Source: Candidatus Saccharimonadota bacterium (GTDB lineage Bacteria; Patescibacteriota; Saccharimonadia; UBA4664). From it: DNA of 18,303 bases. A program made the translations under genes and the position numbers. Below, piece by piece: positions 13,159 to 18,303 of the stretch (position 1 is its first letter; the number at the start of each line of letters is the position of its first letter). The DNA is taken from NCBI GenBank assembly GCA_029237755.1, contig JAQZBT010000005.1, forward strand, positions 1 to 18,303. Reading direction: 5' to 3'. The notes below the pieces were generated by a model, which saw only the letters and a list, made by a program, of their open reading frames with translations, made no database searches and was not told the DNA's origin.

Positions 13159-14739
13159 ATGCCACGAAAATCAAAACAATTACCCCTCCAAAAAACTCCC
13201 AATAAACTTGTCATAGCCGGCGTCATGGTAGTCGCTGTCGCGGCTAGTATCTGGGGCGGTTTCACTGTCATGCGTAATGCATCCGCAGCCGGCTTTCTTG
13301 TCTATTCCCGCTCCGACCCCGACTATCCCCAGAAGGTAGACTTTGTCGTCACCAGCACGGTGGTCAAGAACGCTCCGGACGACGCCATCGTCTACCCCGG
13401 CCAACCGGGCGCTTCTCACGACCACACCTTCAGCTGCAGCAAGGCCATCACCGCTTACTCCACTCCGACCAGCCTCTATAACCAGCCGACCAGCTGCAAC
13501 CTGAGCCGCGACTTCGCTTCCTACTGGACGCCCACTCTCTATGCCAACGGCGTGCGCGTCAACCCATACCAGTCCCGCGCCTACTACCGCGCCGGCACCA
13601 CGAATGGTGGAATCGTCCAGCCGATTCCTTTCGGCCTCCGGATCGTCGCGGGCGACGCCAAAGCGACCTCCGCGCAGAAGGCCAACATCGCCGGTTTCCA
13701 GTGCCGCAATCTCCAGGACGGCAACACTATCCCCAAGCAGTCACTCCCGCCCAACTGCCCTGCGGGTGATTTCCTGGAGGCCTCAGTCGTCTTCCCCAAC
13801 TGCTGGGATGGCAGGAACCTCGACTCGGCCGACCACAAATCGCACATGTCGTATGCCGCCCCGTCGGCCGCCTGCGACACCGCTCATCCGGTGCGCCTAC
13901 CGCAGCTGACCTACGCGCAGCGCTACCCCACCGACGCCTTCCGCGGCAAGACTCTGACCATTGCCAGCATGATGCCCAACTCCCTCTACACCCTGCACGC
14001 CGACTTCATGAATGCCTGGGACCCGGCCTGGATGAAGTTCTTCGTCGACAATTGCATCCGTAAGCACACCGCTTGCGAGACCGTCTCGGACGGCCGGCTA
14101 CCACCGGGCACCACCTTACCGGCTGCCACACCGGCGTCAGCTCTGCCGGGCGCCACCATCACGCCACCATCTGACTCCACGCGGCCGAGCACGCCCACCA
14201 ACTTGAGGGTGGCCTCCAAGACCACCACCTCAGTCAGCCTGGCCTGGTCCGCCAGCACCGACAACGTCGGCGTCACGGGCTACCACATCTACCGGGGCGG
14301 CACCATGGTCGGCCACAGTACTGGGACGTCCTATACCAACACCGGCCTGACCGCCAGTACGTCCTATAGCTACACAGTGCGCGCCACCGACGCCGCCAAC
14401 AATCTCTCGTACGCTTCAGCTGCACTATCTGTCACCACCGCCTCCCCCGATACAACCCGGCCCACCGTCTCCCTCACGGCCCCGACCGCCGGCTTGACAG
14501 TCGTCAAGGGCACGCCGGTAGTGCTATCGGCCAATGCCAGCGACAACGTCAAAGTGACCAAGGTCCAATTCTACGGCGACGGCATCCTGCTCGGCACCAG
14601 TACGAGCACGGCGTCGCCATACCGGTATACCTGGAACACCACCACGGCCGGCGCCTATGCCATCGTCGCCAAAGCCTACGACGCCGCCGGCAACGTCGCC
14701 ACTTCCACGACCGTCAATATGACCGTCACCTCCCAATAG
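13159..14739 (+). CDS. Secreted DUF1996 protein with Fn3 and Ig-like domains
   Basis: The protein has 526 residues. A signal or anchor helix (about 17-37, ending near NASAAG) is followed by a DUF1996 domain (about 48-300). Recognisable parts are VYPGQPGASHDHTF, TSCNLSRDFASYWTPTLYANG, FGLRIVAGD, VFPNCWDGRNLDSADHKSHMSY and HPVRLPQLTY, including the conserved His and Cys residues. A fibronectin type III domain (about 343-430; TPTNLRVASKTTTSVSLAW, then GYHIYRG) and a bacterial Ig-like domain (about 436-525; VQFYGDGILLGTSTS, then AKAYDAAGNV) complete it. Fn3 and Ig modules usually position an extracellular domain for binding polysaccharide or cell surfaces. The DUF1996 fold has no assigned activity that I can state. 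There is no C-terminal anchor, so the protein is either released or held by its N-terminal helix. Confidence 0.88.
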   Translation: MPRKSKQLPLQKTPNKLVIAGVMVVAVAASIWGGFTVMRNASAAGFLVYSRSDPDYPQKVDFVVTSTVVKNAPDDAIVYPGQPGASHDHTFSCSKAITAYSTPTSLYNQPTSCNLSRDFASYWTPTLYANGVRVNPYQSRAYYRAGTTNGGIVQPIPFGLRIVAGDAKATSAQKANIAGFQCRNLQDGNTIPKQSLPPNCPAGDFLEASVVFPNCWDGRNLDSADHKSHMSYAAPSAACDTAHPVRLPQLTYAQRYPTDAFRGKTLTIASMMPNSLYTLHADFMNAWDPAWMKFFVDNCIRKHTACETVSDGRLPPGTTLPAATPASALPGATITPPSDSTRPSTPTNLRVASKTTTSVSLAWSASTDNVGVTGYHIYRGGTMVGHSTGTSYTNTGLTASTSYSYTVRATDAANNLSYASAALSVTTASPDTTRPTVSLTAPTAGLTVVKGTPVVLSANASDNVKVTKVQFYGDGILLGTSTSTASPYRYTWNTTTAGAYAIVAKAYDAAGNVATSTTVNMTVTSQ

Positions 14740-14785
14740 CACGAACCATAAGCAAAAAAGTCGCTGTATCTGGGCGGACATGCGA

Positions 14786-14791
14786 TATGAT
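14786..14791 (+). promoter_or_regulatory. Possible -10 box of the SWIM/NUDIX pair
   Basis: TATGAT matches a -10 at five of six positions and lies 44 bases before the ATG at 14836. No clear -35 accompanies it. Confidence 0.3.
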
Positions 14792-14835
14792 TTGCTAGAC
14801 GACCAATTCCTTAACGCGCCCAGGACGCCTTGCAC

Positions 14836-15123
14836 ATGCCCACCATTTTCGAACTTGTATCACCGCCAGCACTTGAATCCCTGAGCACCCCGTCCGAATA
14901 CAAGCTCGGCCGCGAAATCGTCCGCAACGAGGGCGTCGAGCTCGAAGAGTTTGGCCCGCAACGCGTAGTGGCCCACGCCACCGGCGGCCAACGCCGACTG
15001 GTAGAGCTGCGCGCCGCCCCGGAGGGCCTCGACTACACCTGTACCTGCTCGTCCAAACTCACCCAGCCTTGCAAGCACGTCGTCGCTGTCGGCCTCGTCG
15101 CCTGGGATAAACAGCCCAAATAA
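14836..15123 (+). CDS. SWIM zinc-finger protein
   Basis: The 95-residue product ends in a SWIM motif, C-x-C-x7-C-x-H, formed by Cys69, Cys71, Cys79 and His81 (YTCTCSSKLTQPCKHVVAV). It should bind one zinc ion and DNA or protein. The first 60 residues are mixed and contain no other recognised domain, so this is a stand-alone SWIM rather than the N-terminal module of a SNF2 helicase. ATG 14836 is preferred over TTG two codons earlier; AGGA at 14822 is a weak ribosome site. The NUDIX gene starts 12 bases after its stop, so the two are likely co-transcribed. Confidence 0.85.
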   Translation: MPTIFELVSPPALESLSTPSEYKLGREIVRNEGVELEEFGPQRVVAHATGGQRRLVELRAAPEGLDYTCTCSSKLTQPCKHVVAVGLVAWDKQPK

Positions 15124-15135
15124 TTAGGAGCACTC

Positions 15136-15648
15136 ATGAGCGAAGACCAGATCACTCCCGACACTGCCACCGAAGAGGCCGAAATTATCGTTGCCACCGA
15201 CAACCAGGGCAACAAGCACGAGTTTCCCCGCGAACAGTACCGCGACCGCCGATCCGGCTACGGCATCCATATCACCGAGGGCAAAGTATTACTGGCCCTG
15301 GACAAGAATTCCAAGAAATGGGAGCTGCCCGGCGGCAAAGCTGATACCGGAGAATCCCGCGAGGACGCCATGCGCCGTGAATTTACCGACGAGACCGGAC
15401 TGGACGTGGAAGGCGAGGTAAAGCCAGTCACGACCATCCGTGAGTACTACTACGACACGCGCCTGCCGTTCCCGTACCGCCACGAGCGCAGTTTCTTTTT
15501 GATCACCGCTACGGGTGGGCGCCTCCACAACGAAGGCAACAGTTACGACATCGAGCAGTGCGAGTACATCCCGCTCGACCAGTTAGACAAGATGCCCATC
15601 ACCGACACCGTCAAGCAGGCAATTTCAGAAGCGCGAAAGCTTGCATAA
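15136..15648 (+). CDS. NUDIX hydrolase
   Basis: The 170-residue protein has a NUDIX box at residues 67-89 (start GGKADTGES, then REFTDETGL). The pattern is G-x5-E-x7-R-E-hydrophobic-x-E-E-x-G-hydrophobic, except that the first Glu of the EE pair is Asp85. Metal binding is still likely because Asp is a conservative change, but activity should be tested. Such enzymes cleave nucleoside diphosphates linked to another group; the substrate is not evident. An N-terminal extension of about 40 residues precedes the domain. AGGAG lies five bases before the ATG. Confidence 0.92.
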   Translation: MSEDQITPDTATEEAEIIVATDNQGNKHEFPREQYRDRRSGYGIHITEGKVLLALDKNSKKWELPGGKADTGESREDAMRREFTDETGLDVEGEVKPVTTIREYYYDTRLPFPYRHERSFFLITATGGRLHNEGNSYDIEQCEYIPLDQLDKMPITDTVKQAISEARKLA

Positions 15649-15654
15649 AGCGAA

Positions 15655-15679
15655 AGGGGCCGCCAAATTGGCAGCCCCT
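15655..15679 (-). terminator. Terminator of the minus-strand membrane-protein gene
   Basis: AGGGGC (15655-15660) pairs with GCCCCT (15674-15679), and an inner GCCAA/TTGGC stem continues the hairpin after one mismatch. Read on the minus strand it is followed by a T-rich stretch (TTTCGCTTTAT). It begins seven bases after the NUDIX stop and may also block read-through from that side. Confidence 0.72.
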
Positions 15680-15697
15680 CATACCGCTGACGCGACG

Positions 15698-16135
15698 TCA
15701 GGCCGGGAGACCGAAGGCCGAGTGAAACTTCCAAGCCAAGAGGGTCATCAGGACAGGTGCCACAGCGGCCACCAGCGTTGTGCTCAGGGCCACCGTGCCA
15801 GAACTCCAGTTCTGCCACCATACCCAGCGCCGCAAGTGCACTCGCTTGTCGGACATCGCCACCTTGAGCGCAACCTTCGGGCCAGCCAAAACCTGCAAAG
15901 CCACCTCCAGGAGCGTCAAGGGGCAGCACAGCCACAAGACGTTGTAGCCCACGATCACGAGGGCGTACGCCAGGCAGGCCGCCCACAGCCAGGCTGTCCA
16001 AGTCCAGTGAGTGCGTGCTGCCTCACTGGCGATTCCAGCCAGCGCTATCACGCCACACACGTGGGTGATTGGCGCAATCAGCCGGTGGAACCGGATGACA
16101 AACCCGGAGAGTCGCGCATACCCATGCGCCGTCAC
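15698..16135 (-). CDS. Small integral membrane protein with a CPLT-LE motif (DUF2784-like?)
   Basis: The frame is open to 16228, but GTG 16135 is chosen because AGAGGTGA lies about five bases upstream, and the longer version would run into the dnaK CIRCE. The 145-residue product has about four hydrophobic segments: LIAPITHVCGVIALAGIA, TAWLWAACLAYALVIVGY, NVLWLCCPLTLLEVAL and GTVALSTTLVAAVAPVLMTLLAW. The CPLT-x-LE motif after a tryptophan-containing helix is shared with DUF2784 membrane proteins. The C-terminal half differs from what I recall of that family, so the link is tentative. A terminator follows. It is divergent from dnaK, with the CIRCE region between them. Confidence 0.7.
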   Translation of the reverse strand: MTAHGYARLSGFVIRFHRLIAPITHVCGVIALAGIASEAARTHWTWTAWLWAACLAYALVIVGYNVLWLCCPLTLLEVALQVLAGPKVALKVAMSDKRVHLRRWVWWQNWSSGTVALSTTLVAAVAPVLMTLLAWKFHSAFGLPA

Positions 16136-16221
16136 TACGATCACCTCTTTTCTAAGAGCTTGAAGGGTCTTCAGCCAGCCAAATATGCCACGAACCTGCC
16201 GTCTGAGCAAGCCTTTGACAG

Positions 16222-16248
16222 TTAGCACTCTTGACGTACGAGTGCCAA
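16222..16248 (+). promoter_or_regulatory. First CIRCE operator of dnaK
   Basis: TTAGCACTC (16222-16230) and GAGTGCCAA (16240-16248) flank a nine-base spacer. The half-sites are identical to those of the hrcA CIRCE, including the same single deviation from consensus. Confidence 0.95.
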
Positions 16249-16259
16249 ATTCTTACAAT
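16231..16259 (+). promoter_or_regulatory. dnaK promoter embedded in CIRCE
   Basis: The -35 TTGACG (16231-16236) forms the CIRCE spacer and the -10 TACAAT (16254-16259) lies 17 bases downstream. The start point would be near 16266. The arrangement copies the hrcA promoter. Confidence 0.88.
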
Positions 16260-16269
16260 TTGCTTGTAT

Positions 16270-16296
16270 TCAGCACCGCCACGTAGCGAGTGCTAA
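16270..16296 (+). promoter_or_regulatory. Second, degenerate CIRCE in the dnaK leader
   Basis: A perfect right half-site GAGTGCTAA (16288-16296) is paired, at the correct nine-base spacing, with an imperfect left half TCAGCACCG (16270-16278, three mismatches). It starts 48 bases after the first CIRCE and lies in the transcribed leader. Confidence 0.8.
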
Positions 16297-16333
16297 AATG
16301 AGCAAAGTTTTTCTGCAAAGGAGCATCTACTCT

Positions 16334-18241
16334 ATGGGTAAAATCATCGGTATCGACCTGGGTACCACCAACTCGGCCATGGCCGTCATGGAAGGTGGCC
16401 AGCCCACTATCATCGCCAACGCTGAAGGCGGCCGCACTACGCCGTCTATCGTCGCCACCTCCAAGTCCGGCGAGCGCCTTGTCGGCCAGGTCGCCAAGCG
16501 CCAGGCCGTCATCAACCCCGACAACACCATCTTCGAGGTCAAGCGCCTCATCGGCCGCAAGTTTGAGGACGAGGAGGTCCAGCGCGACGAGAAGCACATG
16601 CCCTACAAGATCATCAAGGGCAACGGCGGCGTGAAGGTCAAGATGGGCGACAAGGAGTACACGCCAGAAGAGGTCTCGGCCATGATCTTGTCCAAGCTCA
16701 AGGCCGACGCCGAAGCGTTCCTCGGCGGCCCCGTCACCGAAGCCGTCATCACCGTGCCGGCCTACTTCAACGACTCCCAGCGCCAGGCCACCAAGGACGC
16801 CGGTAAGATCGCCGGCCTCGAGGTTAAGCGCATCATCAACGAGCCCACCGCAGCCGCCCTGGCCTACGGTCTGGACAAAAAGAAGGAAGAGAAGATCGTC
16901 GTCTTCGACCTCGGTGGTGGTACCTTCGACGTCTCGGTGCTCGAGCTCGGCGACGGTGTCTTTGAGGTCAAGTCCACCAACGGTGACACTCATCTCGGTG
17001 GCGCCGACTTCGACCAGGAGATCATGCAGCACCTCGTTGACGAGTTTAAGAAGTCCGAAGGCATCGACCTGTCCAAGGACAAGGCCGCCGTTCAGCGTCT
17101 CAAGGAAGCCGCCGAGAAGGCCAAGATTGAGCTCTCCACCACTACCGAGTCCGAAATCAACCTGCCCTTCATCACCGCCGACGCTTCCGGTCCCAAGCAC
17201 TTTACCTACTCCATGACCCGCGCCAAGCTTGAGGGTCTCGTCGCCGACCTGGTCGAGCGCACCGCCAAGCCCTGCCACGCCGCACTCAAGGACGCCGGCC
17301 TCTCTGCCTCAGACATCAATGAGGTTATCCTCGTCGGTGGCATGACCCGCATGCCCGCCGTCCAGAAGAAGGTCGAAGAGATCTTCGGCCAGAAGCCGCT
17401 CCAGGGAGTGAACCCGGACGAAGTTGTCGCCGTTGGCGCCGCCGTCCAGGGTGGCGTGCTCGCCGGCGACGTCAAAGACGTCCTCCTGCTCGACGTCACT
17501 CCGCTCTCGCTCGGTCTTGAGACCATGGGCGGCGTCATGACCCGCCTCATTGACCGCAACACCACCATCCCGACCTCCAAGTCGCAGGTATTTTCAACCG
17601 CTGCTGACTCCCAGACCCAGGTCGAGATCAACGTTCTCCAAGGCGAGCGCGAGTTTGCCCAGGACAACAAGTCTCTCGGCCGCTTCATCCTCGACGGCAT
17701 CCCGCCCGCACCCCGCGGCATACCGCAGATCGAAGTTACCTTCAACATCGACGCCAACGGTATCGTCCACGTCAACGCCAAAGATAAGGGCACCGGCAAG
17801 GAGCAGCACATCACTATCCAGGGCTCAGGCAACCTGAGCGAGGACGAGGTCAAGCGCATGCAACAGGAGGCCGAGGCCAACGCCGAGACCGACAAGAAGC
17901 GCAAGCTCCTCATCGAAGCCCGCAACCACCTCGACTCCCTCGTCTACACCGGCGAGAAGACCCTCAAGGACGCTGGCGACAAGGCCAAGGACGAGGACAA
18001 GAAGGCTCTCGAAGAGGCCATCGCCTCCGCCAAGGCCCAGCTCGAATCCGACGACATCGACCTGCTCACCAAGGAAGGCACCAAGCTCTCCGACGCCATG
18101 CAGAAAGTCGGCGCCGCCATGTACGAAGGCGCACCCGGCACCGAAGGCGCTCCCGAAGAGGTCGAGGCCCACGAGACCGACGGTAAGACTGATGGCCCCG
18201 TTGAGGGCGAAGTCGTCGACGACGACAAGAAGGAGAAGTAG
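16334..18241 (+). CDS. dnaK: Molecular chaperone DnaK (Hsp70)
   Basis: ATG 16334 gives 635 residues beginning MGKIIGIDLGTTNSAMAVMEGG; AAAGGAG lies about nine bases upstream. The earlier in-frame ATG at 16298 abuts the second CIRCE and is rejected. The ATPase domain has VPAYFNDSQRQATKDAG, IINEPTAAALAYG, FDLGGGTFDVSVLELGDG, THLGGADFD and LVGGMTRMPAVQ. The substrate domain carries LLLDVTPLSLGLETMGGV and the helical lid follows. The tail is acidic (EVVDDDKKEK). DnaK folds and disaggregates cytosolic proteins with DnaJ and the GrpE encoded upstream. Expression is predicted to be heat-inducible through HrcA acting on two CIRCE sites. It is separated from hrcA-grpE by four unrelated genes, which is unusual among hrcA-grpE-dnaK-dnaJ loci. 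Confidence 0.99.
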   Translation: MGKIIGIDLGTTNSAMAVMEGGQPTIIANAEGGRTTPSIVATSKSGERLVGQVAKRQAVINPDNTIFEVKRLIGRKFEDEEVQRDEKHMPYKIIKGNGGVKVKMGDKEYTPEEVSAMILSKLKADAEAFLGGPVTEAVITVPAYFNDSQRQATKDAGKIAGLEVKRIINEPTAAALAYGLDKKKEEKIVVFDLGGGTFDVSVLELGDGVFEVKSTNGDTHLGGADFDQEIMQHLVDEFKKSEGIDLSKDKAAVQRLKEAAEKAKIELSTTTESEINLPFITADASGPKHFTYSMTRAKLEGLVADLVERTAKPCHAALKDAGLSASDINEVILVGGMTRMPAVQKKVEEIFGQKPLQGVNPDEVVAVGAAVQGGVLAGDVKDVLLLDVTPLSLGLETMGGVMTRLIDRNTTIPTSKSQVFSTAADSQTQVEINVLQGEREFAQDNKSLGRFILDGIPPAPRGIPQIEVTFNIDANGIVHVNAKDKGTGKEQHITIQGSGNLSEDEVKRMQQEAEANAETDKKRKLLIEARNHLDSLVYTGEKTLKDAGDKAKDEDKKALEEAIASAKAQLESDDIDLLTKEGTKLSDAMQKVGAAMYEGAPGTEGAPEEVEAHETDGKTDGPVEGEVVDDDKKEK

Positions 18242-18244
18242 TTC

Positions 18245-18303
18245 ATGGATGACCACAGCGACCGTCAGCTCGAAATGCTCGGCAAGATTCACAACCAGCT
18301 AGC
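18245..18303 (+). CDS. Start of an unidentified gene after dnaK (3' end outside window)
   Basis: An ATG three bases after the dnaK stop opens a frame that reads MDDHSDRQLEMLGKIHNQLA to the window edge. A GGAG within the dnaK end (18232-18235) lies nine bases upstream and supports the start. The sequence does not resemble a DnaJ N-terminus, which would normally show a DYYxxLGV-like pattern. Only 19 codons are visible, so no function can be given. It is probably co-transcribed with dnaK. Confidence 0.5.
   Translation, partial: MDDHSDRQLEMLGKIHNQL

Noticed and set aside
15641..16225. 194-residue plus-strand frame opposite the small membrane protein
   Set aside because: His/Gln/Pro-rich, no domain or ribosome site. 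The minus-strand frame has clear membrane helices, an AGAGGTGA site and a terminator.
16298..16333. ATG at 16298 as dnaK start
   Set aside because: It would add 12 residues before the universally conserved DnaK N-terminus and directly follows the second CIRCE; the ATG at 16334 has an AAAGGAG site.
16253..17278. 341-residue minus-strand frame opposite dnaK
   Set aside because: It mirrors the conserved dnaK coding sequence; low-complexity Gly/Leu/Val/Asp composition is typical of antisense frames in GC-rich genes, and there is no ribosome site.
18245..18303. dnaJ directly after dnaK
   Set aside because: The visible first residues do not show the J-domain start; identity left open.
1..18303. 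tRNA, rRNA, CRISPR array, insertion sequence or prophage
   Set aside because: No cloverleaf, repeat-spacer pattern, terminal inverted repeat or transposase/integrase motif was seen by eye.

Overview
The window is a compact, GC-rich (roughly 60 % by eye) bacterial chromosome segment using the standard code, with TGA serving as an ordinary stop. It carries no tRNA, rRNA, CRISPR array or transposase. Surface and regulatory features are of Gram-positive type: an LPETG-anchored surface protein, HrcA/CIRCE heat-shock control, MurJ and Ddl for peptidoglycan. The HrcA is unusually short, and several genes have a -10 box almost touching the start codon. Together these suggest a Candidate Phyla Radiation bacterium (Patescibacteria, perhaps a high-GC Saccharibacterium). 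The phylum is an inference, not something read directly.

Layout. 1-4525 (+): the 3' end of a MurJ-type lipid II flippase, then a membrane-anchored LivJ-like binding protein, a large dCache-HAMP-PAS histidine kinase and a single-domain response regulator. The last three look like one signalling unit. 4509-6315 (-): D-alanine-D-alanine ligase, overlapping the response regulator tail to tail, preceded by a cohesin-like LPETG protein with its own promoter and terminator. 6554-7416 (+): two short unrecognised genes with near-perfect Shine-Dalgarno sites, separated by a 175-nt spacer full of GC-rich hairpins and closed by a terminator. 7473-10023 (+): lepA, translationally coupled to a beta-phosphoglucomutase-like HAD enzyme. 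10076-11506 (+): two proline-rich single-TM proteins and a secreted helical protein, ending in a bidirectional terminator shared with a convergent 46-residue membrane protein at 11665-11525.

11800-16300: a heat-shock locus split in two. hrcA-grpE starts from a CIRCE-covered promoter. It is followed by a secreted DUF1996-Fn3-Ig protein, a SWIM zinc-finger protein, a NUDIX hydrolase and a small divergent membrane protein with a CPLT-LE motif. dnaK (16334-18241) follows, under two tandem CIRCE elements. A gene that does not begin like dnaJ starts three bases after dnaK.

Functional threads: cell-wall building (murJ, ddl, LPETG protein); extracytoplasmic sensing (binding protein, kinase, regulator); protein quality control (hrcA, grpE, dnaK, lepA). 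A recurrent design is a proline-rich cytosolic N-terminus followed by one TM helix rich in Gly and Tyr. It occurs in three proteins, each preceded by a TAAGC(A/G)TAA-like element. This design and the hairpin-rich small-gene pair are the least explained parts of the window.
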